Shown one piece after another: positions 6,131 through 15,293 of a stretch of 17,621 nt of DNA. The notes below the pieces were generated by a model. That model saw nothing but the letters and a program-made list of their open reading frames with translations, was not told the DNA's origin and did no database searches. How positions within the stretch are numbered: the first letter of the stretch is position 1; every line of letters starts with the position of its first letter. Position numbers and translations under genes: made by a program. The stretch lies in assembly GCA_038323025.1 (NCBI GenBank), contig JBBQGL010000082.1, positions 1 through 17,621 of the forward strand. The letters are read 5' to 3'. This stretch comes from JAFKKF01 sp038323025. GTDB taxonomy: Bacteria; Pseudomonadota; Alphaproteobacteria; Rhizobiales; Kaistiaceae.

Positions 6131-6880
6131 GTGGCCGGTCATTCGCAGTTCAAGAACATCATGCACCGGAAGGGCGCCGCCGATGCGCGCCGCTCCAAGG
6201 CCTTCTCCAAGCTCGCCCGGGAAATCACCGTTGCCGCCAAGCTCGGCGTGCCCGACCCGGCGATGAACTCGCGGCTCCGCCTCGCCATCCTCAACGCGCG
6301 CGCGGAAAACATGCCGAAGGACAATATCGAGCGCGCCATCAAGAAGGCGATGGGCAGCGACGGGGAGAATTTCGAGACCGTGCGCTACGAGGGCTATGGG
6401 CCCGGTGGCGTCGCGGTGATCGTCGAGGCGCTGACCGACAACCGCAACCGAACCGCCGCCGACGTGCGCTCGGCCTTTTCCAAATACGGCGGGGCGCTCG
6501 GCGAAACCAATTCGGTCGCCTTCATGTTCGATCGGGTCGGGCAGATCGCCTACAAGCCCGAGGCGGGTACGCCCGATGCCGTGCTCGAGGCGGCGATCGA
6601 TGCCGGCGCCGACGATGTGCGCAGCGATGCCGAAGGGCACGTGGTCACGGCGAGCTTCGCGGATTTCGGCGAGGTGGCCAGGAACCTCGAAGGCAAACTC
6701 GGCGAGGCCGAGACGGTCAAGGCCGTCTGGCAGCCGCGGACGACGGCGGCGCTCGACCAGGAGAAGGCGGAGAACCTGATGAAGCTCGTCGGCGTCCTCG
6801 AGGACCACGACGACGTCCAGGCCGTCTATTCGAACTTCGAGGTCTCGGACGAGGTTCTGGCCAAGCTGACGGCTGCCTGA
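6131..6880 (+). CDS. YebC/PmpR family protein (TACO1-like)
   Basis: Conserved cytosolic protein of 249 residues. YebC proteins were long annotated as DNA-binding regulators; recent work assigns some of them, like mitochondrial TACO1, a role in translation of difficult stretches such as polyproline. The start is set at GTG 6131, which gives the universal family N-terminus MAGHSQFKNIMHRKGA and has GAGG at 6122-6125 as ribosome site; an upstream GTG at 6113 would add six unlikely residues. Hallmarks are SKAFSKLAREI, ENMPKDNIERAIKKA and YEGYGPGGVAVIVEALTDN followed by RNRTAADVRSAFSKYGG. The ruvC-ruvA-ruvB genes that often follow in relatives are absent; a terminator and a gene on the other strand come next. 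The proline-rich TolA encoded in this window is one plausible client. Confidence 0.95.
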   Translation: MAGHSQFKNIMHRKGAADARRSKAFSKLAREITVAAKLGVPDPAMNSRLRLAILNARAENMPKDNIERAIKKAMGSDGENFETVRYEGYGPGGVAVIVEALTDNRNRTAADVRSAFSKYGGALGETNSVAFMFDRVGQIAYKPEAGTPDAVLEAAIDAGADDVRSDAEGHVVTASFADFGEVARNLEGKLGEAETVKAVWQPRTTAALDQEKAENLMKLVGVLEDHDDVQAVYSNFEVSDEVLAKLTAA

Positions 6881-6901
6881 CCTCGACGCCAGAACAGAAC
6901 A

Positions 6902-6929
6902 AACGCGGCGGAGTTGCCTCCGCCGCGTT
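6902..6929. terminator. Bidirectional intrinsic terminator between yebC and the outer membrane protein gene
   Basis: A perfect 12-bp stem (AACGCGGCGGAG, 6902-6913, with CTCCGCCGCGTT, 6918-6929) and a TTGC loop. The minus strand continues with a T-rich TTTGTTCTGTTCT, so it fits best as terminator of the outer membrane protein gene. The plus-strand tail is weaker. Confidence 0.8.
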
Positions 6930-6978
6930 CTGAAGTCTGCCAGGCCCGCCGTGGGCCGGGTGGAAAGGAACGTCAGCC

Positions 6979-7767
6979 CTAGTTGATCAGGTAACGAATG
7001 CCGATCCGGAATTCGTGGGCGAAGAGGTCCTTGTAGCTCGAGTGGCCGAAGGAGGGGGTGCCGACATTGGCGACCGCCAGACCGTTGGCGATGTCGAGGA
7101 AGCGGTAGTTGGCGTCGAGCAGCAGCTTGTTGGTCAGGTGGAAGCTCGCGCCGGCCATGAGGGCCCAGGCAAGGCGCCACTGGCTGGTCGAGCCGTAGTC
7201 GCTGACCGAGGGAGGACCGCAAGCGCCAGCGCAGGTGCTGGTATAGCCATCCCACATAACGTCGGCGACGCCGATGCCGGCGCCGATATAGGGCGTGATG
7301 TTGCCGGGCCCTTCGCCCATCAGCGGGAAATCGATGTAGGCGTTGGCGAGCAGAGTCCAGGCACTGACGTGAGCCGCTTCCACCGTGGAGCCGCAGAGGC
7401 CGCCGGGGCAGAGCACCGTCGCCCCGAACGCGGCCGCACCTTCGTAGTCAGCGGTTATGTCCGCCCGGAACCGCTGATTGAACTGGTAGCCGAAACCCAG
7501 ACCGGCCACCCAGGTGTTGGCCAGGCTGACGTTGTCGTAAGCACGCACGTCGGCGGGGTCGACGCTGCTGAAGAAGGTCACCGAGGGCGTCGACCAGATC
7601 TTGTAGCCAACGTCGCCGCGAAGGTACCAGGCGCTGCCAAATTCCACCGGCGCTGCGGCGGGACCCGGTATCATCGGGGGCTCCGGCATGTCGGCGGCCA
7701 TGGCCGCGGCGTTGGGGAGTAGCAAAGCAAAGGCTCCCAACAAAGCCCATTTCCTGAAGATGCCCAT
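6979..7767 (-). CDS. Outer membrane beta-barrel protein (Omp25/OmpA-like porin family)
   Basis: Predicted eight-stranded outer membrane barrel of 262 residues. ATG 7767 is preferred because AGGA lies eight bases upstream; an in-frame TTG at 7773 would be too close to it. Residues 1-25 form a Sec signal peptide (charged start, ALLGAFALLLPNAAAMA, cleavage near AMAA). Then comes a proline-rich mature N-terminus and alternating amphipathic strands: WYLRGDVGYKIW, TWVAGLGFGYQFNQRFRADIT, AWTLLANAYIDF, NITPYIGAGIGVADV, WRLAWALMAGASFHL, KLLLDANYRFLDI and HEFRIGIRYLIN. Two cysteine pairs in predicted loops (CPGGLC and CAGAC) could form disulfides at the surface. The last residue is Asn rather than the Phe usual for barrel assembly. 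The closest known group is the rhizobial Omp25/Omp31 proteins; the precise role is unknown. Single-gene unit. Confidence 0.87.
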   Translation of the reverse strand: MGIFRKWALLGAFALLLPNAAAMAADMPEPPMIPGPAAAPVEFGSAWYLRGDVGYKIWSTPSVTFFSSVDPADVRAYDNVSLANTWVAGLGFGYQFNQRFRADITADYEGAAAFGATVLCPGGLCGSTVEAAHVSAWTLLANAYIDFPLMGEGPGNITPYIGAGIGVADVMWDGYTSTCAGACGPPSVSDYGSTSQWRLAWALMAGASFHLTNKLLLDANYRFLDIANGLAVANVGTPSFGHSSYKDLFAHEFRIGIRYLIN

Positions 7768-7830
7768 GTTCAATTTTCCTTTCCAATGCTCCCACAGCGA
7801 TCAACAACGCTGTTCGGCGCGGGCCTGGAA

Positions 7831-7853
7831 AGGAAATATCCACTGTATTTCCT
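7831..7853. promoter_or_regulatory. Inverted repeat ahead of the outer membrane protein gene
   Basis: AGGAAATA and TATTTCCT form a perfect 8-bp inverted repeat around a seven-base centre, 64 bases upstream of the ATG at 7767. It could be a regulator-binding site or a leader hairpin. Confidence 0.45.
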
Positions 7854-8145
7854 AAGAGCATGTTAACTACGTTGGTTATCCATGTTTGTTAACCTTTGAA
7901 GATGTTTGGGGAAATCCAGCGGTCCGTGTGACCGTCGCCCGGTTGCCTGTATAGAAACGACCGAAACAACGGAAAGCCGCCATCCGCCACGATTGGCACG
8001 GAATCCCGCACCGGCCCATGCAGGATGCCCGCCCTGCCACAATGGTTAAGGAGATCATGGCGACGCGGGTCGCCTGGTTACGGAAAATGATCCGCAATCG
8101 GCGGGAATCGCTGGCAGTTAACCCATCTTCGCCGAACCAGCCGTC
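7854..8145. other. Intergenic region upstream of the outer membrane protein gene
   Basis: AT-richer than its surroundings. It holds two direct TGTTAAC motifs (7861-7867 and 7887-7893, 26 bases apart), which may be part of the promoter read leftward: TTAACA is near the -35 consensus but no clear -10 follows. The rest up to 8145 shows no convincing gene. A short plus-strand frame from ATG 8057 has a ribosome-site-like AAGGAG but runs into the antisense of the next gene. Confidence 0.5.
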
Positions 8146-8520
8146 CTACTGCTGCATGAGCAAGGGCGGCTTGTACCAGGCGGTGCAGGAGGAAAAGGGC
8201 TGGGCGCCGATCTGGGTCTCGCTGCCCGGCGCCAGCGTGCCGCCGGTGAAGGTCTGGCACCAGTGCTTCTGATCGTACTTGCCGATCGCCTCGTACGAGA
8301 ACGGCGTGCGTGAAGCATCGATCGGGTGGCCGGTATTGTTCGTGATCACGACCACCTTCTCGTTCCTGATCTGGCAGGGAAGGTTGACCTTGCCGGCCAT
8401 CGCCGCCGCCGTCAGAAGGCGCGATGAGCAGATTTTGGGACCGGCCGCGGCATCCGCGGAAACTGCCGCGAGCGAGGCGCCGGCAATAGCCGCGGCAAGA
8501 ACTGCATGAAGCGCGCGCAT
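8146..8520 (-). CDS. Small secreted protein with four cysteines, function unknown
   Basis: Not recognised as a named family. It is 124 residues, from ATG 8520 with a good ribosome site (AGGGAG, seven bases ahead). Residues 1-26 are a clear Sec signal peptide (HAVLAAAIAGASLAAVSADAAA). The mature part of about 98 residues has exactly four cysteines, C31, C49, C88 and C112, which fits two disulfides in the periplasm. Its middle (NEKVVVITNNTGHPIDASRTPFSYEAIGK) reads like a beta-strand-rich fold, and TLAPGSETQIG resembles a turn followed by an edge strand, as in small immunoglobulin-like domains. No lipobox is present. It has its own promoter (below) and stands alone between ftsH and the outer membrane protein gene on the same strand. 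Confidence 0.78.
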   Translation of the reverse strand: MRALHAVLAAAIAGASLAAVSADAAAGPKICSSRLLTAAAMAGKVNLPCQIRNEKVVVITNNTGHPIDASRTPFSYEAIGKYDQKHWCQTFTGGTLAPGSETQIGAQPFSSCTAWYKPPLLMQQ

Positions 8521-8547
8521 GCCCGTCTCCCTTATGGTTGAGGCGCC

Positions 8548-8576
8548 ATCATACCGGATCGCGGGCCGCGACTGAA
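8548..8576 (-). promoter_or_regulatory. Putative promoter of the secreted four-cysteine protein
   Basis: On the minus strand, TTCAGT (8571-8576) and TATGAT (8548-8553) are 17 bases apart. The -10 box matches consensus in five of six positions and the -35 box in three. It lies between the ftsH terminator and the gene. Confidence 0.5.
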
Positions 8577-8602
8577 CGCGGGCCTGCCCGCGCCGCATGG
8601 GC

Positions 8603-8636
8603 CCAAAAGAAAACGCCCGCGTCAGGCGGGCGTTTT
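8603..8636 (-). terminator. Intrinsic terminator of ftsH
   Basis: An 11-bp stem (8610-8620 with 8626-8636, CGCCCGC core) followed on the minus strand by TTTTCTTTTGGG. It lies 24 bases after the ftsH stop codon. Confidence 0.88.
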
Positions 8637-8659
8637 CCCTTGAAGCGATGTGCCGTCGG

Positions 8660-10585
<1,926 letters not shown>

Positions 10586-10644
10586 TCGCGCTTTCCTTCG
10601 ACGATCGCGTGGCAACCGTCGGCCTGTTCAGGCTTTGGAAACTA

Positions 10645-10673
10645 AAGATAGGTCGTGCCTAGCTCGATGCCAA
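10645..10673 (-). promoter_or_regulatory. Putative sigma70 promoter of ftsH
   Basis: On the minus strand TTGGCA (10668-10673) and TATCTT (10645-10650) are exactly 17 bases apart, matching consensus in five and four positions. The leader to ATG 10585 would be about 50 bases. It lies in the 142-base gap between tilS and ftsH. Confidence 0.6.
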
Positions 10674-10727
10674 TAAGACAATTGCTAGGTATCATGCTGA
10701 AATTACGGCAGGGTGAACGGGTTCCGG

Positions 10728-12056
10728 TCAATCGGCGCCGACATGCGGAAAGCGGACCGGCCTCTGCAGCCGCTCGGCGACAACCGGGCGGGCGGTCGCG
10801 TTGAATTCCAAGCCGGCTTTCTTCCATCCGAGGGAAGGCACCGCGACGAGGTCGCCGTTGCGACGGACGGCCGGGAGCGCGGCGAGGGCGTCGACCGGGA
10901 CATTTTCGGGACGAATCCCGACCTCGCGCCGGCCGTCCTCGCCGAGCGCCGAAAGCGTGAGCTTGTCCGCATTCCCCGACCTGATGTCCACCTGGAACCG
11001 GTGATCGTAAATACCTGAGAAATCACCATCAATCGCAATTTCCGCCAGGCCCTCGCGGCCTGCCTCGCGGTAGAAGGCGACCTTTGCTGCCGCCGCATCG
11101 ATGACGGTGCCGCCGAGCGTGCGCTTCGACGCGTTTCCGGCCTCAAGGCCGCCAAGGAGCGCCGCCAGCCGCTCGAAGCGCGGCGGGTAGGGATCACCTC
11201 CCACAGCCATGAGAAGGCGGGTAAGCACCCGCAGCCGGATTTCCTCAGGCTCGGCAAGAAAGGCGCCGCGGTCGAGCCAGGCGATGGCGAACGGGTCGAC
11301 GGTGACCGCAGCGGAAATGACGCGGCCAGCCCATTGGTCCAGGGCATCGGCGGCACCGGCGAGCCGCCGGGCGGTGGCGGCGAGCGCGTCGGCGTCAAGC
11401 CCCTCAGCGGCGAGGGCAGGCAGGAGCCGGCGGATGCGGGCGCGCAGGAAGCGCGGGTCGGAGTTCATCGGATCGATGATCGCGACCAGGCCGGCGGCGG
11501 CGACCGTGGCGACAAGCCGGCTTCGCGGCACGTCAAGCAACGGCCGCACGATCTCGATGTCGCCAAAGTCGCCGGCCGGGACGATAGGGCGCATTGCCGC
11601 CAGTCCGAACACCCCCGACCCGCGGGCGAGGCGCATGAGAAAGGTCTCGGCCTGGTCGTCGCGGTGATGGGCGGTGAGAATAGCGCTCGCGCCCTCCCTC
11701 CGCGCTGCCTGGACGAGAAGGCGGTAACGGGCGGCGCGCGCCGCCGCCTCGATGTCGCCGACGGGCGCGGGACCTTCGCGGACGAGGATGTGCGCCGCCA
11801 GGCCGCGCTTCCGCGCAAGCGCGGCGACCTCCGCAGCCTCAGCTCCGGACCCCTCGCGCAGGCGATGATCGACCGTGAGAACGACTACCCTCGGGCGTCC
11901 GCCCCGTTGCCGCCAGCGGTCGACGCAGTCGAGCAGGGCGAGGGAGTCGGCTCCGCCGGAAACCGCGAGGGCGATCGTCCTGGCATGGGCGACGGAAGCG
12001 AACAGCGAGTCGAGCTCGCCGTCTGTGATGGGCGTTGCCGTCTCAGCAGCTCGCAC
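10728..12056 (-). CDS. tilS: tRNA(Ile)-lysidine synthase
   Basis: Essential enzyme that uses ATP to attach lysine to C34 of the CAU-anticodon tRNA-Ile, so that it reads AUA codons. 442 residues. PP-loop SGGADS at 33-38, then TVDHRLR (61-67), the TAHHRDDQAET motif (128-138) and DPMNSDPRFLRARIR (195-209), all diagnostic. The C-terminal 200 residues match the substrate-recognition part only loosely, as is usual. The start is GTG 12054-12056; no in-frame ATG occurs before residue 141. The gene begins 14 bases inside the end of cpoB, so it is very likely cotranscribed and coupled to it. cpoB-tilS-ftsH is a common order in proteobacteria. Confidence 0.94.
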   Translation of the reverse strand: MRAAETATPITDGELDSLFASVAHARTIALAVSGGADSLALLDCVDRWRQRGGRPRVVVLTVDHRLREGSGAEAAEVAALARKRGLAAHILVREGPAPVGDIEAAARAARYRLLVQAARREGASAILTAHHRDDQAETFLMRLARGSGVFGLAAMRPIVPAGDFGDIEIVRPLLDVPRSRLVATVAAAGLVAIIDPMNSDPRFLRARIRRLLPALAAEGLDADALAATARRLAGAADALDQWAGRVISAAVTVDPFAIAWLDRGAFLAEPEEIRLRVLTRLLMAVGGDPYPPRFERLAALLGGLEAGNASKRTLGGTVIDAAAAKVAFYREAGREGLAEIAIDGDFSGIYDHRFQVDIRSGNADKLTLSALGEDGRREVGIRPENVPVDALAALPAVRRNGDLVAVPSLGWKKAGLEFNATARPVVAERLQRPVRFPHVGAD

Positions 12057-13038
12057 TGGCTTGTTCCACGGCGATCCGCTGGCGGAGCGCCTTGGAGGCC
12101 TGCGGGTACTGTTTCAGCACCTTGATGTAGGTCTGGCAGGCGGCATCGCGCTCGCCGAGCCCGGCCAACGACAGCCCGAGCTTCAGGAGCGTGTCCGGCG
12201 CCTTCGGGCTGTTCGGGTAGGCGTTGTGGCCGTTCAGGAACTCGAGCGCCGCCTCCCGGTACTTGCCGCGGGCGAAGAGGCTCTCGCCCAGCCAGTACTG
12301 CGCGTCGGACGCGCGTGCATCGTCCGGATGGGCGGCGAGGAAGGTGCGGAACTCCTGCTCGGCGCGATCGTAGTTGCCGGTAAGGATGCTGTTATAGGCC
12401 GAGTCATAGGCCGCGTGCGGGTCGCCCAGCGCCGCCATGACGTCGCTTTTCGGAGGCGCCACCGTTGCCGGAGCCGGGGCGGCGGGCGCCGGCGTGGCGG
12501 CGGTGGTGCCGCGCGAAACCGCGCCGAGATCGATCGGCTTGGCGGCCTCGGCAGCGGGCACCGCACCGGCCGGCCCGACGACCCGGGCAGCGGGGATCGG
12601 CGCATCGGCATCGGCGATCGGCGGGGCAGGTTCGGCCGCGACCGCCATCACTCCACTGGCCGGCGCGGCCGCGGGCGGGGGCGGCGTCGCGACAGCCTGC
12701 TTCTTCGGCTTGGCGCCACCGACCGCTTCCAGCCGGGTTTCGGTGTCGCTGAGCTGGTCCTGAAGCTGTTTCAACTGGAAGGTCAGCTGCTCGACCTGAC
12801 CCGTCAGGTCGCGCAGTTCGGCTTCGATAGTATCAAGACGGCCGCCACTGTCGGGGCTCGCGGGACCCGTGGGGGCCGCGGCGGGGACGTCCGCGGAGGG
12901 CGGCGGTACGGGCTGGGGAGCGGTCTTTTCCGTGCGGCGCGACCACGGCCACCACGCCGCCTCGCTTACGGTCGAGGACAGGCAAAAGACAAGCGCCAAG
13001 GCGGCCACGCCGGCGGATGCGCGCTTTGGTCTGGTCAT
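12043..13038 (-). CDS. cpoB: Cell division coordinator CpoB (YbgF, Tol-Pal associated)
   Basis: Periplasmic protein that in E. coli links peptidoglycan synthesis by PBP1B with Tol-Pal outer-membrane constriction. 331 residues from ATG 13038; the ATG just before it (13041) is only three bases from the GGGAG ribosome site, while 13038 is six away. Signal peptide about 1-27 (VAALALVFCLSSTVSEA). Residues 67-107 form a coiled coil (IEAELRDLTGQVEQLTFQLK and the following heptads), the trimerisation part. A Pro/Ala linker spans about 115-200. Residues 205-325 hold tetratricopeptide repeats (AYDSAYNSILTGNYDRAEQEF, YWLGESLFARGKYREAALEF, LLKLGLSLAGLGERDAACQTY). The protein ends in Cys. A terminator separates it from pal, so it must have its own promoter in 13042-13171, where I see TATGCT as a possible -10 box without a good -35. 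Confidence 0.93.
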   Translation of the reverse strand: MTRPKRASAGVAALALVFCLSSTVSEAAWWPWSRRTEKTAPQPVPPPSADVPAAAPTGPASPDSGGRLDTIEAELRDLTGQVEQLTFQLKQLQDQLSDTETRLEAVGGAKPKKQAVATPPPPAAAPASGVMAVAAEPAPPIADADAPIPAARVVGPAGAVPAAEAAKPIDLGAVSRGTTAATPAPAAPAPATVAPPKSDVMAALGDPHAAYDSAYNSILTGNYDRAEQEFRTFLAAHPDDARASDAQYWLGESLFARGKYREAALEFLNGHNAYPNSPKAPDTLLKLGLSLAGLGERDAACQTYIKVLKQYPQASKALRQRIAVEQASASC

Positions 13039-13171
13039 CATCGGCTCCCGGGCGGCGCTGACAGGCGCGGTTGATTTGGTAGCATAGGACGCCGGAGTTC
13101 GGCCAAATTTGGGCCACTCCCGATTTGCGCAACCTCTATCCGCAGGGCAAGGCGTCAGGTCAACCCAGTCC

Positions 13172-13203
13172 AAAAGAAAACGGCGGCCGAAGGGCCGCCG
13201 TTT
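13172..13203 (-). terminator. Intrinsic terminator after pal
   Basis: An 11-bp stem (13178-13188 with 13193-13203). On the minus strand it reads GGCGGCC-CTTC-GGCCGCC and is followed by TTTTCTTTTGG. It divides the Tol-Pal genes into two transcription units. Confidence 0.88.
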
Positions 13204-13228
13204 CGCACGATTGTTGAATAGCGGGTCG

Positions 13229-13735
13229 TCAGACGCCGGCGTTGTCGAGCACGATCACCGCGCGGCGGTTCTGCGACCAGCAAGAGATGTCGTTGCACAC
13301 CGCCACCGGGCGTTCCTTGCCGTAGGAAATGGTGCGCATGCGACTGGCGGCGATGCCGCGGGCGATGAAGTATTCGCGCACGGCGGCGGCGCGGCGGGCG
13401 CCGAGGGCGATGTTGTACTCGCGGGTGCCGCGCTCGTCGGCGTGGCCCTCGATGGTGAAGGCGTAGCGCGAGTATTGCGACAGCCAGGTGATCTGCTTGT
13501 CGAGGGTCGCGATCGCGGTCGGCGTGAAGTTCGTCGAGTCGGTCTCGAAGAAGATGCGGTCGCCGACGTTGGTGACGAAATCCTGGCCGCTGCCCGGCGT
13601 GGTCTTGCCGATGCTGAGCGAGGCCGTGGACAGGTCCGCGCCCCCGGGGCCGCGGGCGCAGGCGGCGACGAGAAGAGCCGCGGCGACCAAGGTTAAGGTG
13701 CGCATGACGCGCGACATGTCTGCAAATCGATTCAT
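13229..13735 (-). CDS. pal: Peptidoglycan-associated lipoprotein Pal
   Basis: Outer-membrane lipoprotein that binds the peptidoglycan and TolB, tying the outer membrane to the wall. 168 residues from ATG 13735, with GAGGAG eight bases ahead. The lipobox is LVAAC with the lipidated Cys26; the residue after it is Ala, which fits outer-membrane sorting. OmpA-like domain about 58-165: IFFETDSTNFTPTA, then the peptidoglycan-binding signature TIEGHADERGTREYN (94-108) with D100 and R115 (ALGARRA) for diaminopimelate binding, then ISYGKERPVA and NRRAVIVL. Two cysteines (C147, C152) near the C-terminus (AVCNDISCW) could form a disulfide. It lies 175 bases after tolB, has a terminator behind it, and may have an extra promoter in that gap. 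Confidence 0.96.
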   Translation of the reverse strand: MNRFADMSRVMRTLTLVAAALLVAACARGPGGADLSTASLSIGKTTPGSGQDFVTNVGDRIFFETDSTNFTPTAIATLDKQITWLSQYSRYAFTIEGHADERGTREYNIALGARRAAAVREYFIARGIAASRMRTISYGKERPVAVCNDISCWSQNRRAVIVLDNAGV

Positions 13736-13787
13736 TCCATCAACTCCTCGTCCACCATACTTGCCTGGCCAAGCTCTAGCAGTCCCT

Positions 13788-13819
13788 TGGTTAAGCGCAG
13801 GTTCAGCGGCGTGGTTAAG
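13788..13819 (-). promoter_or_regulatory. Direct repeats upstream of pal
   Basis: CTTAACCA occurs twice on the minus strand (13788-13795 and 13812-13819), start to start 24 bases, 53 bases before the pal start. The spacing and TTAAC core resemble the pair before the outer membrane protein gene. Regulator unknown. Confidence 0.3.
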
Positions 13820-13878
13820 AAAGGATGAGGCCCGCGGAAACGCCCGTTGCGCGGACCTGTGAGAAATCCGCGGTAGCC

Positions 13879-13910
13879 GCCCGGCCCGCGGCGACCGTAC
13901 CGGGCCGGGC
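13879..13910 (-). terminator. GC hairpin directly after tolB
   Basis: A perfect 10-bp stem (GCCCGGCCCG, 13879-13888, with CGGGCCGGGC, 13901-13910) beginning at the base after the tolB stop codon. No T-run follows on the minus strand. It may stabilise the 3' end or reduce read-through into pal rather than stop transcription. Confidence 0.45.
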
Positions 13911-15266
13911 CTAGTCGAGCAAGGGCGACCAGGCCGGGTCCGAGGCAAATCCAGGGGTAGGCACGCGCAGTTCGTTATACCCGGTGATATCGATCGTGAA
14001 CAATTGCGGCCCGCCATTGGCGCCCCCCGCATCCCGGAAAAACATAAGCACGCGCCCGTTGGGAGCCCAGGTCGGCCCCTCGTTGTGGAAGCCTTCGGTG
14101 AGGATGCGCATGCCCGACCCGTCAGGCTTGATCACGCCGATGCCGAACTGGCCGGCATTCCGCCGGGTGAAGGCAATGAGGTCACCGCGCGGCGACCAGA
14201 CCGGCGTCGAATAGCTGCCGTCGCCGAAGGTTATGCGCTTCGGGTTGGAGCCGTCGGCGCCCATGACGTAGATCTGCTGCGAGCCGCCACGGTCGGACTC
14301 GAACGCGATCTGCGAGCCGTCCGGCGCGTAGCAGGGACTGGTGTCGATGGCGGCGTCGTTGGTGAGGCGCGTGGTCTTCTTGGTGCGCAGGTCCATCACG
14401 AAGACGTTGGCGTTGGCGTCCTGCTGAAGGCTCATGATGACGCTGGCGCCGTCGGGCGAGAAGCGCGGCGCGAAGGTCATGCCGGGGAAGTCGCCGACCA
14501 GGCGGCGGTCGCCGGTATCGGTGTTGAGCACGTAGACGCGCGGCTGGTCGCCGTTGCCATATGACATGTAGGCAACCTCGCTGCTCGTCGGATTGAAGCG
14601 GGGAGTGAGCACCAGGTCGCCGCCCTTGGTGACGTAGCGCGAGTTGGCACCGTCCTGATCCATGATCGCCAGACGCTTGACGCGACGGTCGCGCGGGCCG
14701 CTTTCGTCGACGAAGACGATGCGGGTGTCGAAGTATCCCTTCTCGCCGGTAAGCCGCTCGTAGATCGCGTCGGCGATGATGTGGGCGACGCGCCGCCACT
14801 TGTCCGGCTTGGTGAAGAACTGCTGTCCCGCCATCTGCTGGCCGGCGAAGACGTCCCACAGGCGGAACTCGGCGCGCAGCCGTCCGTCGCCCTGCATGGC
14901 CACGCCGCCGACGACCAGCGCCTGCGCTCTCAGCACGCGCCAGTCGCCGAAGGTCGGCACGGTGGCGGTGTCGTGCGGAACCGACGAGAAGGAAGCCGGA
15001 TCGAGGGGCTGGAAGAGGCCGGACCGTTTGAGGTCGTCCGATATGACTTTCGCGAAATCGGCGCCCATCTGGGCTTCCGGCCCGCCCGCGACGAAGGTCG
15101 GGATGGCGATCGGCAGGGGCTGCAGGTTGCCGCCGGTCATGTTGAGCTGGACGAGAGCCGATGCGGCGCGCGGGAAGACGGCCGCGAGCGCGGTCGCGCC
15201 TAGTCCGCCGACGACGAGCCGGCGGGTGGGGCGCAGAAGTGAGCTGGGCAAGCGCATCTTTGACAT
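13911..15266 (-). CDS. tolB: Tol-Pal system protein TolB
   Basis: Periplasmic beta-propeller that shuttles between TolA and Pal. 451 residues from ATG 15266; GTG 15284 and ATG 15278 are in frame upstream but have no suitably placed ribosome site. The leader is MSKMRLPSSLLRPTRRLVVG followed by GLGATALAAVFPRAASA. It has a twin arginine followed by LVV, which looks Tat-like rather than plain Sec. The N-terminal alpha/beta domain (about 45-165) contains IPTFVAGG, DDLKRSGLFQPL and WRRVAHIIADAIYERLTGEKGYF. The propeller follows with repeated blades: TPRFNPTSSEVAYMSYGNG, FAPRFSPDGASVIMS, SPCYAPDGSQIAFESDRGG, TPVWSPRGDLIAFTRR and GPTWAPNGRVLMFFRD. It starts 28 bases after tolA in the tolQRAB run. Confidence 0.95.
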   Translation of the reverse strand: MSKMRLPSSLLRPTRRLVVGGLGATALAAVFPRAASALVQLNMTGGNLQPLPIAIPTFVAGGPEAQMGADFAKVISDDLKRSGLFQPLDPASFSSVPHDTATVPTFGDWRVLRAQALVVGGVAMQGDGRLRAEFRLWDVFAGQQMAGQQFFTKPDKWRRVAHIIADAIYERLTGEKGYFDTRIVFVDESGPRDRRVKRLAIMDQDGANSRYVTKGGDLVLTPRFNPTSSEVAYMSYGNGDQPRVYVLNTDTGDRRLVGDFPGMTFAPRFSPDGASVIMSLQQDANANVFVMDLRTKKTTRLTNDAAIDTSPCYAPDGSQIAFESDRGGSQQIYVMGADGSNPKRITFGDGSYSTPVWSPRGDLIAFTRRNAGQFGIGVIKPDGSGMRILTEGFHNEGPTWAPNGRVLMFFRDAGGANGGPQLFTIDITGYNELRVPTPGFASDPAWSPLLD

Positions 15267-15293
15267 CGGTCTATCCATCCTCACGGCCGGCGA

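Noticed and set aside
8057..8272. Small plus-strand frame with AAGGAG three bases before its ATG
   Set aside because: Spacing is too short, and two thirds of it is antisense to the secreted four-cysteine gene, which has a better start, signal peptide and promoter.
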